From NCBI GenBank assembly GCA_041394725.1, contig JAWKHR010000008.1, forward strand, positions 124,001 to 188,000: a DNA stretch of 64,000 nucleotides, written 5' to 3'. A program made the position numbers and the translations under genes. The stretch comes from JAWKHR01 sp041394725 (GTDB taxonomy: Bacteria; Acidobacteriota; Vicinamibacteria; Vicinamibacterales; SCN-69-37). Below, in pieces: positions 1 through 8,588 of this stretch. The stretch's first letter is position 1, and every line of letters starts with the position of its first letter. Under the pieces are notes generated by a model. The model was not told the DNA's origin. It searched no databases and was given only the letters and a program-made list of their open reading frames with translations.

Positions 1-530
1 TTCGAGGCCGCGTAGTCCACGTACTCGTTCGCGGATCCGATCCGTGACGCCATCGACGACACGTTGACGATGGCGCCGCCCGGGCCGCCGTGGCGCGTCG
101 ACATCCGCCGCACCGCCTCGCGGGCGCAGAGGAACGCGCCGATGACGTTCGTGTCGAACACCCGGTGCAGGCGGGCCGCGTCGATCGCTTCCAGCCGTGT
201 CTGCCGCTCGAGTACGCCCGCGTTGTTGACGAGCGCGTCCATCCGGCCGAAGGTCGCGTCGACGGCGGCGAACGCGCGGCCGACGTCCGCGTCCACCGAC
301 ACGTCGGCCACGATCGCCAGCGCGCGGCCGCCGGCCGCCTCGACCGCGCGCGTCGTGGCGTCGGCGTCGGGCGACGGGCGCCGGTACAGGAACGCGACGT
401 CCCACCCGCCGGCCGCGGCGAGGCGGGCCGTGGCGGCGCCAATCCCGCGGCTGCCGCCGGTGATGACGATGGTGCGGCGGCGCGCACCGGGGGCGGCGGC
501 GCGCGCGTCGGCGGGCGTGGCGTCGGTCAC
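1..530 (-). CDS. SDR family oxidoreductase (C-terminus beyond window)
   Basis: NAD(P)-dependent short-chain dehydrogenase/reductase of unknown substrate. The C-terminal part lies off the left edge; about 176 residues are visible. Read in this frame are the cofactor-binding loop TGGSRGIG (residues 24-31), the NNAG structural motif, the catalytic serine segment VNVSSMAS and, at the very edge, the catalytic YAASK (YxxxK). The start is the GTG at 530: residues 1-20 form a short Ala-rich leader before the first beta strand, and a TATCCT hexamer lies 7 nt upstream. The substrate cannot be told from the visible part. Confidence 0.9.
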   Translation of the reverse strand, partial: MTDATPADARAAAPGARRRTIVITGGSRGIGAATARLAAAGGWDVAFLYRRPSPDADATTRAVEAAGGRALAIVADVSVDADVGRAFAAVDATFGRMDALVNNAGVLERQTRLEAIDAARLHRVFDTNVIGAFLCAREAVRRMSTRHGGPGGAIVNVSSMASRIGSANEYVDYAAS

Positions 531-537
531 GGACGAG

Positions 538-543
538 AGGATA
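538..543 (-). promoter_or_regulatory. candidate -10 element (TATCCT) of the SDR gene
   Basis: TATCCT on the minus strand ends 7 nt before the GTG start, with no Shine-Dalgarno sequence between. The spacing fits a leaderless transcript. It is one of several such sites in the window. Confidence 0.35.
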
Positions 544-660
544 TCGCAGGCGCCGCGCGCGGAAACCGCTTGCGGCGTTGGTGCGCGTCGTCCAGAATGA
601 CTCCGTACTCCGGCCGGCGAGCGCGCGTCGGCCCGGACCAGCGACAATCGAGGAGTCTCC

Positions 661-1518
661 ATGAACCGCCTGGCCTGTTCGTCGATCCTGGCCGTGCTGT
701 TGACGTGCGCCGGTGCGACCGGCGCGATCGCGCAGACCTCCACGCTCACTTCCGGCGGCACCGTGCCGAGCGACGTGATGGCCGTGCTGCTGCAGGGATC
801 GGACGTCGGCTCCGGCCGCGCCTTCGACCTGCGCATCGGATCCGCGCCCGCGGCGTTTCCCGCCGACCTGCTGCCGGCCGGCACCCGCGTCAACGCCACC
901 GCGGTCGGCCCGCAGGCGACCACGGTCGTCGGCACCCTGACGAGCTACGTCGCGGCGGATCAGCCCGCGTTCGAGGCGATGCTCACGTCCGCCGGCTGGA
1001 TCGAGATGGTCTCGCGGCCGAAGGGCTTCACCGCGATCGTCCAGGGGGTGCCGCTGACGCTCTGCCGCGGCGCCGAGTTCGCGACCGTCTCGTTCGCGCC
1101 ACGGATGCCGTCCGGGATGTTCGTGCGGGCCTCGGTCGCGACCGACGCCTCGCGGACGTGCGCCGCGCCGCACATGTCGGACTTCAGCGACCTCCCGCTG
1201 CCGTCGCTCCGACCGCCGGCGGGCACCGAGTCCTCGGGCGCGGCCATCGGCGGCACGCCCGATGCGACCTACACGACCGTGCGCCTCGCGACCACCCGAC
1301 CGGTGGACCAGATCGCCGCGCACTACCGGGATCAGCTCACCTCGTCGGGCTGGCGGGTGGAGGGCGAGGCGACCGAGAACGGCGCCATGTCCGTGACGCG
1401 CTTCAGCACGGCCTCCACCGGCGGCGACCCGATGAGCGGCATGCTCGTCGTCACCGCGCTCGGCCAGTCCGGCCAGGTGGACGTGCTGCTCCGCCTCGTC
1501 CGCAACACGCTGCGCTAG
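661..1518 (+). CDS. secreted protein of unknown function
   Basis: 285 residues, family not recognised. The N-terminus is a clear Sec signal peptide: two positive residues early, a hydrophobic stretch to about residue 22, then AIAQ as the likely cleavage area, so the product is probably periplasmic. The rest is soluble alpha/beta-looking sequence with Ser/Thr/Gly-rich linkers. The C-terminal 80 residues (ARYxDQL-like helix, then VTRFS) resemble the small domains of periplasmic proteins, but I cannot assign a family. The ATG is preceded by GAGGAG at good spacing, which fixes the start. It stands alone between the SDR and DUF2277 genes. Confidence 0.75.
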   Translation: MNRLACSSILAVLLTCAGATGAIAQTSTLTSGGTVPSDVMAVLLQGSDVGSGRAFDLRIGSAPAAFPADLLPAGTRVNATAVGPQATTVVGTLTSYVAADQPAFEAMLTSAGWIEMVSRPKGFTAIVQGVPLTLCRGAEFATVSFAPRMPSGMFVRASVATDASRTCAAPHMSDFSDLPLPSLRPPAGTESSGAAIGGTPDATYTTVRLATTRPVDQIAAHYRDQLTSSGWRVEGEATENGAMSVTRFSTASTGGDPMSGMLVVTALGQSGQVDVLLRLVRNTLR

Positions 1519-1522
1519 AGGG

Positions 1523-1792
1523 TCAGGCGCTCCGGCGTTTCGCGAATCGCGCGCGGGCCCGCGCGGCTTCCACCTCGCGGTCGCGCGGCGCCGCCGGTGT
1601 CACGAGCGAATCCACCAGCCGCCGGGCCGTGGCCGTCACCTCGTCCACGGCCCGGTCGAACGCCGCCTCGTTGGCGCGCGACGGCCGGGTGAATCCGCTG
1701 ACCTTGCGCACGAACTGCACGGCGGCGGCCCGCACTTCCTCGTCCGTCGCGGGCGGGTCGAAGTTGAACAGCGTCCTGATGTTGCGGCACAT
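1523..1792 (-). CDS. DUF2277 family protein
   Basis: 89 residues. It begins MCRNIRTLFNF, the conserved opening of the small DUF2277 family (function unknown), and continues with the helix PPATDEEVRAAAVQFVRKVSG typical of that family. The start is placed at the internal ATG giving MCRN rather than 11 codons upstream, because the family begins there and GGAGG lies upstream. A TATGAT hexamer is found 32 nt before the start. The C-terminus is a basic Arg/Ala-rich tail. It converges with the secreted protein gene, whose stop is only 4 nt away. Confidence 0.85.
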   Translation of the reverse strand: MCRNIRTLFNFDPPATDEEVRAAAVQFVRKVSGFTRPSRANEAAFDRAVDEVTATARRLVDSLVTPAAPRDREVEAARARARFAKRRSA

Positions 1793-1833
1793 GGCGGTGG
1801 CGTCCTCCCGGCGGGTGTCGGACAATCATAGCC

Positions 1834-2322
1834 GTGGCCGACGGCGTGACTGCGACCGGGCGGGGCCCCGGCGTTCGGTTTCCCCCGCCGCTGCTGTTCG
1901 TGGGCGGCTTCGGCCTCGGTGTGCTGCTGAACCGGCGGCTGGAGTTCCTCGTGACCGGCAGCGGAGCCGGCCCGATCCAGACCACCGTGGGCCTGGCGGC
2001 CCTGGCGCTCGGCCTGACCCTGATGGCGTGGGGCATCGTGACGTTTCTCCGCGCCAGGACGGCCGTCATGCCGACGCGGCCGGCCCGCGACCTGGTGCGG
2101 TCGGGACCCTATCGGTTCTCGCGCAACCCGATGTACGTCGGCCTCACCACGGCCTACCTCGGCGGCGTGCTGGTCACGAACCTCGCCTGGCCGCTGATGC
2201 TGCTGCCGTTCGTGCTCCTGCTGCTCGTCCTCGCGGTCATCCGGCGCGAGGAGCGCTACCTGCATGGCGAGTTCGGCGACGCCTACGCGGCCTACTGCCG
2301 CGACGTCCGGCGATGGCTGTAG
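1834..2322 (+). CDS. isoprenylcysteine carboxyl methyltransferase-like membrane protein
   Basis: 162-residue integral membrane protein of the ICMT/phospholipid-methyltransferase type. The family signature is visible: a loop followed by GPYRFSRNPMYVG (residues ~89-101), two long hydrophobic segments and a terminal RREERYLHGEFGDAYAAYC-type block that binds S-adenosylmethionine in characterised relatives. Three to four membrane helices can be seen. The GTG start follows a GACAAT hexamer by 7 nt. The substrate is unknown; bacterial members methylate diverse small or lipid substrates. Confidence 0.82.
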   Translation: MADGVTATGRGPGVRFPPPLLFVGGFGLGVLLNRRLEFLVTGSGAGPIQTTVGLAALALGLTLMAWGIVTFLRARTAVMPTRPARDLVRSGPYRFSRNPMYVGLTTAYLGGVLVTNLAWPLMLLPFVLLLLVLAVIRREERYLHGEFGDAYAAYCRDVRRWL

Positions 2323-2370
2323 TCGGCGGCCCGCGGTGAGGGCCGGGCCGAGGGAAGGAGACCGGCTTCG

Positions 2371-3558
2371 ATGAGCGACCCGCGCGACGATCACGACGAT
2401 CTCGACGAGCTGGCCCGCGCGCTGGACGACGCGGCGGGCGGGTCGGCGCGGCCGATCGCGCCCGAACCGGCGGCGTCGATCGCCGCCACGCTCGAGCGCT
2501 GGTTGCGGCTCGTCGCGGAGCGCGCCGCCTCGGACCTGCTGTTGCTCGCGGGCGAGCCGCCGACGCTGCGCCACGAGGGCCGCATCGTCCGGACCCAGGG
2601 CGCGCGCCTCGACGGCAACGAGATCGAGGCGGCGGTGCTGCCCGCGCTTCCGCCCCATGCGCGGCGCGCCTACCGCGCCACGGGCATCGCGGACGGCGCC
2701 TGCCGGCTGGCCGGCGCCGGCCGCTTCCGGATCAACCTGCACCGCGAGCGGGGCCGCGCCGCGGCGGCCATCCGGATGCTGCCCGGCCGCGTGCCCCGCC
2801 TGGCCACGCTCGACCTGCCCGCGGGCACCGCGCGCCTGGCGACGCTGCCGCGCGGCCTCGTGCTCGTGGGCGGCGCCACCGGGTCCGGCAAGACGACGAC
2901 GATCGCCGCGCTGGTCGAGGAGATCAACCAGCACGAGGCGAGGCACATCGTGACGATCGAGGATCCGATCGAGTACGAGCACACCAGCCAGCGCAGCGTG
3001 ATCCAGCAGGTGGAGATCGGCATCGACGCGCCGGACTTCCCGACGGCGCTGCGCTCCGCGCTGCGGCAGTCGCCCGACGTCATCGTCATCGGCGAGATGC
3101 GCGATCCGGAGACGATGCGCATCGCACTGGCGGCGGGGGAGACGGGGCACCTGGTCTTCTCGACGCTGCACACGACCGACGTCGCGTCCACCATCGCGCG
3201 GATCAGCGACTCCTTTCCGGTCGAACGGCAGCCGACCATCCGCCAGGAGCTGGCGAGCGCGCTCGCCGCCGTCCTGGTGCAGACGCTGCTGCCCCGGCCC
3301 GCCGGGGGGCGGGCGGCGGCGGCCGAGATGCTGCTCGTCGGCTACGGCGCGCGCCAGCACATCCGCCGGAACGCCCTCCATCACCTGCACCAGGAGATCG
3401 CGATCACGCGGAAGCACGGATCCTTCTCGCTGGAGGAGTGCCTCGCGAGCCTCGTCAGGGCCGGCGTCGTGGATCAGGGCGAGGCGGCGCTACGGGCGAT
3501 TCATCCCGAGGACTTCCAGCAGGCCCTGTACGCCGGCGGTGGGCAGCCCGCCAGCTGA
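2371..3558 (+). CDS. PilT/PilU-type secretion or retraction ATPase
   Basis: 395-residue hexameric ATPase of the type IV pilus retraction (PilT) branch of the GspE/VirB11 superfamily. Visible are Walker A GATGSGKTTT (~168), the Asp box TIEDPIEYEH (~193), the Walker B region IVIGEMRDPETM (~233) and the His box GHLVFSTLHTTD (~255), all in PilT order. An acidic, Ala-rich leader of about 40 residues precedes the usual N-terminal domain. AAGGAG precedes the ATG. No other pilus gene is near, so this is an orphan ATPase in the window. Its 3' end overlaps the convergent gene by 69 nt. Confidence 0.88.
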   Translation: MSDPRDDHDDLDELARALDDAAGGSARPIAPEPAASIAATLERWLRLVAERAASDLLLLAGEPPTLRHEGRIVRTQGARLDGNEIEAAVLPALPPHARRAYRATGIADGACRLAGAGRFRINLHRERGRAAAAIRMLPGRVPRLATLDLPAGTARLATLPRGLVLVGGATGSGKTTTIAALVEEINQHEARHIVTIEDPIEYEHTSQRSVIQQVEIGIDAPDFPTALRSALRQSPDVIVIGEMRDPETMRIALAAGETGHLVFSTLHTTDVASTIARISDSFPVERQPTIRQELASALAAVLVQTLLPRPAGGRAAAAEMLLVGYGARQHIRRNALHHLHQEIAITRKHGSFSLEECLASLVRAGVVDQGEAALRAIHPEDFQQALYAGGGQPAS

Positions 3559-4638
3559 CGACGGCCCCGGGCCGCCGCCGGAGCCCGGCAGCGCGCGACC
3601 GTTCTCGACCATGTCGCGGGTCAGGCCAAGGTAGCGTTCCATCCCGGAGCGCGTGCGGCTCCGCACGATCGGCCGGATCAGCGTCCCGATGAACCCGGAC
3701 AGGCCCGGCACGCGCGACCGGGTCGTGTAGAGCAGGTAGCAGCGGTTCGGATCGTCGCTCTCGACCACCGTCCGCCATTCCAGCGTGGCACTGAAGTAGT
3801 GGTTCGCGTAGACCTGCCGGGTGGCGACGACGGCGTAGACGCCGCGCGCGCGCCGCGGGCCGTCCTCGATCCGCAGGATCAGCACGTGGTTCACCCGCGT
3901 GGTCGGCTTCATGCCGAAGTCGCCGGTGTTCCAGTAGAAGAAGTCGTCGATCGCACGCGTCGGCCCGCGCGGATACGCGTCGAGCGCCAGCATCAGTTCG
4001 GGCACCGGCACCGGCACGTCGCCGGCGTGGGTGATCCGGCGCGCTTCGGCCGCGAGGTCCGTGGGTTCGTCGCGATCGACGTATGGCGCGAGCGCGGGCA
4101 GCCCGCCGGCGCGGTACGCGTGCAGCTGCCGCAGGATCATCTCGCGGTAGCGATGGTTCGCGTGCGTGGCGGCGTCGGGCGCCTGCCAGTCGGTCGCCGA
4201 CAGGGCCGAGAGGCCCGCCGCGGTCAGCTGGAGCTCGCAGTCCCCGGGCCGGCACCGCGCGGCATCATGGAGGTCCTGGTCGTTGAAGGCGAGGGTGGCG
4301 AGGTCCTGGCTGGACGCCGGGTCGCCGATCCGACCGACGGCCTCGACTCCGAGCGCGCGCTCCAGGGCCTCGATCCGCCGCACGTGCTCGAGCACGCGCT
4401 CGGCGGACGTGCGCAGCTGGACGGCGCCAAAGACCGCCACGTCGCGGCCGTCCTCGGCGTCGAGCAGCCGCGCGACGGACCGGCCGTTGCGCAGGTTGCG
4501 CCAGTCGCGATCCGAGAAGCCCATCTGCGAGCGCACGAAGCGCTGCACCTGGTCGTCCCGCGACGGCCGGCTGTCCTGGGGGGCCGGTCGCGCGGTCATG
4601 GCCAGCACGGCCGCGAGGATCGGCACCAACCGGTTCAC
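3490..4638 (-). CDS. secreted protein of unknown function
   Basis: 382 residues from the GTG at 4638. This start was chosen because AGAGAGGTG sits at ribosome-binding distance and a signal peptide (VNRLVPILAAVLAM) follows directly; a longer frame upstream has no such signal. A TATGAT hexamer lies 16 nt upstream. The mature protein has an N-terminal helical part, a central region with YWNTGDFGMKP and a C-terminal part with WRTVVESDDPNRCYLLYT that could be a lipid- or START-like fold; this is only an impression. Its last 23 codons overlap the end of the PilT-type gene, so the two genes converge tail to tail. Confidence 0.72.
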   Translation of the reverse strand: MNRLVPILAAVLAMTARPAPQDSRPSRDDQVQRFVRSQMGFSDRDWRNLRNGRSVARLLDAEDGRDVAVFGAVQLRTSAERVLEHVRRIEALERALGVEAVGRIGDPASSQDLATLAFNDQDLHDAARCRPGDCELQLTAAGLSALSATDWQAPDAATHANHRYREMILRQLHAYRAGGLPALAPYVDRDEPTDLAAEARRITHAGDVPVPVPELMLALDAYPRGPTRAIDDFFYWNTGDFGMKPTTRVNHVLILRIEDGPRRARGVYAVVATRQVYANHYFSATLEWRTVVESDDPNRCYLLYTTRSRVPGLSGFIGTLIRPIVRSRTRSGMERYLGLTRDMVENGRALPGSGGGPGPSSAGGLPTAGVQGLLEVLGMNRP

Positions 4639-4738
4639 AATGTCACCTCTCTGCATCATACTGCCCGTGGAGGCGACGCCCGGGGCCAGCCCCGCCCGGT
4701 CGAGGCGCCCTCCCACGGACGAGGACATCGAGGATCAC

Positions 4739-5404
4739 ATGAGGACATCTGTGCTTGTGCCGCTCGTGGCGGTGGCCGTCACCCTGGCTGGCCGGGCCGT
4801 CGGCGCGGATACGGAACGGCTGAAGAACGCGGAAGCCGTGCTCACCGAGATGGCGGGCAGCAGCGACGCGGGCATTCCCCTCGACCTCTTCCGCAAGGCC
4901 GAGTGCGCGGTGATCATCCCCGGCGTCAAGAAGGCCGCGCTCGGCATCGGCGGCCAGTACGGGCGCGGCTACATTTCCTGCCGGGTCGACGACCGCAAGG
5001 GCTGGTCGGCGCCCGCCGGCATCCGGATCGAGGGCGGCAGCGTCGGGCTGCAGATCGGCGGGTCGGACACCGACGTCATCCTGCTCGTCATGCCCGGTCG
5101 CGGCAAGGACCGCCTGCTGTCGAGCCGCTTCACCGTGGGCGCCGACGCGTCGGTGGCCGCCGGTCCGGTGGGCCGCCAGGCCTCCGCGCAGACCGACGCG
5201 ACGATGATGGCGGAGATCCTGGCGTGGTCCAGGTCGCGCGGCGTGTTCGCGGGCATCTCGCTCCAGGGCTCCACCCTGCGCGAGGACGCCGGCGAGAACG
5301 AGGAGCTGTACGGCCGCGCGATCACCAACAAGGAACTCGTCACCGGCCGCGTGCCGCCGCCGGCCGCGGCGGCGGGCCTGATGGCGGCGCTGGCGAAGTA
5401 CTGA
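4739..5404 (+). CDS. SYLF/YSC84-type lipid-binding domain protein
   Basis: 221 residues with a signal peptide (MRTSVLVPLVAVAVTLAGRA), so probably periplasmic. The mature part matches the SYLF (DUF500, Ysc84) family: a helix with AEAVLTEM, then AVIIPGVKKAALGIGG, GRGYISCR, and the run IRIEGGSVGLQIGGSDTDV that defines the family and, in eukaryotic members, binds phosphoinositides. The ATG was chosen because GAGGATC lies just before it and the signal peptide follows. Bacterial members have no settled role; envelope lipid binding is a reasonable guess. Confidence 0.87.
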   Translation: MRTSVLVPLVAVAVTLAGRAVGADTERLKNAEAVLTEMAGSSDAGIPLDLFRKAECAVIIPGVKKAALGIGGQYGRGYISCRVDDRKGWSAPAGIRIEGGSVGLQIGGSDTDVILLVMPGRGKDRLLSSRFTVGADASVAAGPVGRQASAQTDATMMAEILAWSRSRGVFAGISLQGSTLREDAGENEELYGRAITNKELVTGRVPPPAAAAGLMAALAKY

Positions 5405-5435
5405 GCGGCGTCCGGCGGCGGGTCTCCGGACCCGC

Positions 5436-5867
5436 CTACCGGATGTCGACCAGCTCGATGTCGAAGACGAGCGTGCCCTGCGGGCGTCCGGGCATGCCGT
5501 CGTAGGCGAGGTGGCCGGGAACCCAGAAGCGGCGCTTCTCGCCCTTGACCATCAGCTGGACGCCTTCGGTCCATCCCGGGATGACCTGATCCAGCGGCAT
5601 CGCCTGCGGCCCGCCATGACGCGACCAGGTGTCGAACAGCTGGCCGTCGGTCGTCCATCCGGAGTACATCACGACGACCGTGGACCTCGGCGTCGGGTGC
5701 ATCGATCCCAGGCCGACCCGCAGCACCTTCGATGCGAGGCCGGACTCCGTGCGAATGGCGTCGGCCGGGGGCGCGGCCACGTCCGGCGGCGGGCCGGCCC
5801 ATTCGTCCTTCAGCGTGCACGAGGCCAGGGCGGCGCAGACGATCAGCGCGAACGCGCGTCTCAGCAT
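5436..5867 (-). CDS. FKBP-type peptidyl-prolyl isomerase lipoprotein
   Basis: 143 residues. The N-terminus MLRRAFALIVCAALASC is a lipoprotein signal with the lipobox LASC, so Cys17 should be lipidated and the protein anchored in the envelope. The remainder is one FKBP domain with VVVMYSGWTTDGQLFDTW, VIPGWTEGVQLMVKGEKRRFW and GTLVFDIELVDI, which keeps the active-site pocket pattern of the family. GGAGG precedes this ATG; a longer upstream reading would destroy the signal peptide. Likely role: folding of exported proteins. Confidence 0.92.
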   Translation of the reverse strand: MLRRAFALIVCAALASCTLKDEWAGPPPDVAAPPADAIRTESGLASKVLRVGLGSMHPTPRSTVVVMYSGWTTDGQLFDTWSRHGGPQAMPLDQVIPGWTEGVQLMVKGEKRRFWVPGHLAYDGMPGRPQGTLVFDIELVDIR

Positions 5868-5997
5868 GCCTCCATCCTCGGCGAGTCCGACCGGCCAGAT
5901 CAAGGTCGGGCCACCCGCGCCGGGCGACAGCGGCCTCCCCGGGGCCCCGCGCCGCCGGGAGCGCCGCGCGACGACCCGTGGACGGGATGTCGGGCGA

Positions 5998-6003
5998 TAG
6001 ACT
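5998..6003 (+). promoter_or_regulatory. candidate -10 element (TAGACT) of the hydrolase gene
   Basis: TAGACT ends 7 nt before the GTG at 6011. This helps choose that GTG over the ATG at 5987 and fits a leaderless mRNA. Confidence 0.35.
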
Positions 6004-6010
6004 GAGGGCC

Positions 6011-6826
6011 GTGGTCACGAAGGTCGCGCACCTCCTCTCGCGCTCCGTGCGCTATCTCGAATCGGGCAGCGGGCGTCCGCTCGTGCTGCTCCACGCGTTT
6101 CCGCTCAGCGCGGACCAGTGGTTCGGCCAGCTCCAGCGCGTGCCGCCGGGCTGGCGTGCCGTGGCGCCGGACCTGCGCGGGTTCCGGGGCGGGAGCGTCG
6201 CCTACGAGGATCCCGGCCTCGACGGGCTGACGATCGACGACTACGCGCGCGACGTGCTCGAGTTCATGACGCACGTCGAGGCCGATCGGAGCGTCGTGCT
6301 CGGCCTGTCGATGGGCGGCTACGTTGCGCTGGCGCTGGCGCGCCGCGCGCCGCGACGGATCGCCGGGCTGATCCTCGCCGACACCCGGCCGGGCGCCGAT
6401 TCGCCGGAGGGGCGCGCGGGCCGCGACGCGCTCGTCGACGTGGCGCGGCGCGAAGGCGTGGGCGCCGTCGCGCGCCAGCTCGTGCCGCGGCTCGTGGGGG
6501 AGACGACCCGGCGCGATCAGCCCGAGCTGCTCGACGTGCTCACCGGTGCCGTCCAGCTCAACACGGTCGAGGCCATCGTCGCCGCCTCGCTCGCGATGAA
6601 GGACCGGCCGGACCAGACGGGCTGGCTGCCGTCGATCGCGGTGCCGACGACGATCGTGTGCGGCGAGGAGGACACACTGACGCCGATGGCCGAGAGCGAG
6701 GCGATGCAGCGGGCGATCCCGGGGGCGCGGCTCGTCCGGATTCCGGGTGCCGGCCACCTGTCCAACCTCGAGGCGCCGCGCGCCTTCAACGCCGCGATCG
6801 AGGCCGCGCTCGCCGTGGTGCCGTAG
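6011..6826 (+). CDS. alpha/beta hydrolase
   Basis: 271 residues, alpha/beta-hydrolase fold. The oxyanion segment LLHAFPLS (~26), the nucleophile elbow GLSMGG (Ser ~98), the acid EEDTLTP (~219) and the histidine GAGHLSN (~245) form a complete catalytic set. The overall pattern is that of the 3-oxoadipate enol-lactonase/esterase group, but the substrate is not predictable. Two starts are possible: ATG at 5987 and GTG at 6011. The GTG is preferred because a TAGACT hexamer ends 7 nt upstream and the conserved part begins soon after. The next gene begins 9 nt downstream. Confidence 0.88.
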   Translation: MVTKVAHLLSRSVRYLESGSGRPLVLLHAFPLSADQWFGQLQRVPPGWRAVAPDLRGFRGGSVAYEDPGLDGLTIDDYARDVLEFMTHVEADRSVVLGLSMGGYVALALARRAPRRIAGLILADTRPGADSPEGRAGRDALVDVARREGVGAVARQLVPRLVGETTRRDQPELLDVLTGAVQLNTVEAIVAASLAMKDRPDQTGWLPSIAVPTTIVCGEEDTLTPMAESEAMQRAIPGARLVRIPGAGHLSNLEAPRAFNAAIEAALAVVP

Positions 6827-6829
6827 AAT
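6824..6829 (+). promoter_or_regulatory. candidate -10 element (TAGAAT) of the DUF547 gene
   Basis: TAGAAT overlaps the stop codon of the hydrolase gene and ends 6 nt before the ATG at 6836. No ribosome binding site lies between, which fits leaderless initiation. Confidence 0.4.
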
Positions 6830-6835
6830 GCCCCG

Positions 6836-7741
6836 ATGCGCCTCTGGTCGCTGGCAGTCGTGATCGCGGTCGCCATCCCGCCGGCGGGGCCGGCCGGCGC
6901 CGCGCGGATGGCCGGCGCCGCGCCGATGGTCGCGCGGCCCGCGTCGGCGCAGGCGGCTCCAGCCACCGCGCTGGACCGCATCCTCGACACGTACGTGCGC
7001 GACGGCCTCGTCTACTACCGCGCGCTGAAGGCGGAGCGCGGCCCGCTCGACGCGTACGTCGCGTCGCTCGACGTCGCGCCCGCGACCGTGGAGGCCTGGT
7101 CGACGCCGCAGCAGGTCGCGTTCTGGATCAACGCGTACAACGCGCTCGTGCTGCGGACGGTCGTCGATGCCTACCCGATCCGCGGCACCACGCCCGACTA
7201 CCCGGCCGACAGCATCCGGCAGGTGCCGGGCGCGTTCGACCGGGTCGCGCACCGCGTCGCGGGCCGGCGCCTGACGCTCGACCAGATCGAGACCGACGTG
7301 CTGGCCGGGTTCGGCGACGCGCGCGTCGTGCTCGCGCTCGGCCGGGGTGCGATCGGCAGCGCGCGGCTGCGCAGCGAGGCGTACACGGCGGCGAAGCTCG
7401 AGACCCAGCTCGGCGACGCGGTCCGCGAGTGCGCGACGCACCAGGCGTGCGTCGCGATCGACGAGGCCGCGGGGCAGGTGACGGTGACGCCGCTGGTCAG
7501 CTGGCGCGAGTCGCTGTTCGTGCGCACGTTCCAGATGGACGACTCGGCCAGGTGGAACCAGCGCAGCCCCATCGAACGCGCGGTGATCGCGATGATCCTG
7601 CCGCATCTCTTCCAGGGCGAACAGGCCTTCCTCGCCCGCGACACCTTCCGCCTGCGCTTCGGGGACTTCGACTGGCGGCTGAACGACCTCACGGGACGCG
7701 GGCGGGGCGGCGCGGATCCGCGGAGGCCCGCCGCCCGATGA
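6836..7741 (+). CDS. DUF547 domain secreted protein
   Basis: 301 residues with a long signal region (MRLWSLAVVIAVAIPPAGPAG) followed by an Ala-rich linker. The DUF547 domain starts near residue 45 (LDRILDTYVRDGLVYYRALK) and shows the family hallmarks QQVAFWINAYNALVL, IETDVLAGFGDARVVLAL and the C-terminal RFGDFDWRLND. The family is widespread and its biochemical role is unsettled. The stop codon overlaps the start of the next gene in an ATGA arrangement, so the two are probably translationally coupled. Confidence 0.88.
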   Translation: MRLWSLAVVIAVAIPPAGPAGAARMAGAAPMVARPASAQAAPATALDRILDTYVRDGLVYYRALKAERGPLDAYVASLDVAPATVEAWSTPQQVAFWINAYNALVLRTVVDAYPIRGTTPDYPADSIRQVPGAFDRVAHRVAGRRLTLDQIETDVLAGFGDARVVLALGRGAIGSARLRSEAYTAAKLETQLGDAVRECATHQACVAIDEAAGQVTVTPLVSWRESLFVRTFQMDDSARWNQRSPIERAVIAMILPHLFQGEQAFLARDTFRLRFGDFDWRLNDLTGRGRGGADPRRPAAR

Positions 7742-8517
7742 ACCTGCACCTCGACGACAAGGTCGCCATCGTCACCGGATCGAGCCGCGGCCTGGGGCTG
7801 GCCGCCGCCCGGGCGCTCGCCCGCGAGGGCTGTCGCGTCACGTTGTGCGCGCGCGGCCTCGAGGCCCTCGCCGCCGCGCGCGAGTCGATCGCGCGGGAGA
7901 CGGGGCGCGACGACGCGCTGATCGCCGTCCCCGCGGACGTCTCGACGCCCGACGGCGCCGCCGAGGTCGTGGACCGCACGATCGAGCGGTTCGGCCGGAT
8001 CGACGTGCTGGTCAACAACGTCGGGAAGGCCGGCGGGGCCGACATCGTGGGTACGAGCGACGAGGACTGGCAGGCCGCGCTGGACCAGACGCTGTTTCCC
8101 GCCATTCGCGTCTCGCGTCTCGCGGTGCCGCACATGCGCCGTGCCGGCGGCGGCGTGATCCTGATCATCGCGTCGATCTTCGGCCGCGAGACGGGCGGCC
8201 GCATGACCTACAACGCGGTCAAGGCCGCCGAGATCAGCCTCGCCAAGGCGATGGCGGGGCAGCTCGCGAAGGACGGCATCCGCGTCAACAGCATCGCGCC
8301 GGGGTCGATCCTGTTCGAGGGCGGGTCCTGGTGGAAGCGGCAGCAGGAAGACCCGGACGGCATCGCGCGGTTCGTCGAGCGCGAGATCCCGTCGGGGCGG
8401 TTCGGCCGGCCCGAGGAGGTCGGCGACGTCGTCGCGTTCCTCGCCTCGCCGCGCGCGAGCTGGGTCACCGGCGCGTCGATCACCGTGGACGGCGGGCAGA
8501 GCCGGTCCAACATCTGA
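7738..8517 (+). CDS. SDR family oxidoreductase
   Basis: 259 residues, classical short-chain dehydrogenase of the FabG-like group. It has the cofactor loop TGSSRGLG (~14-21), the segment LVNNVGKAGG in place of NNAG, the catalytic serine in IIASIFG, YNAVKAAEIS (YxxxK) and the C-terminal WVTGASITVDGGQS. The VNNVG variant, in which the third position of NNAG is Val, is a small departure from the consensus. The ATG overlaps the upstream stop (ATGA). Substrate unknown. Confidence 0.92.
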   Translation: MNLHLDDKVAIVTGSSRGLGLAAARALAREGCRVTLCARGLEALAAARESIARETGRDDALIAVPADVSTPDGAAEVVDRTIERFGRIDVLVNNVGKAGGADIVGTSDEDWQAALDQTLFPAIRVSRLAVPHMRRAGGGVILIIASIFGRETGGRMTYNAVKAAEISLAKAMAGQLAKDGIRVNSIAPGSILFEGGSWWKRQQEDPDGIARFVEREIPSGRFGRPEEVGDVVAFLASPRASWVTGASITVDGGQSRSNI

Positions 8518-8588
8518 CAACGAGCACCTGACACCCGGACGTCCGACCTCGAAGGACCGAGGCCGGTCCCGCATCGGAAGGAGCCCAC

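Noticed and set aside
3490..4728. Longer version of the secreted protein starting at 4728
   Set aside because: The upstream 30 codons place a non-hydrophobic segment before the signal peptide. The GTG at 4638 has a ribosome binding site at the right distance.
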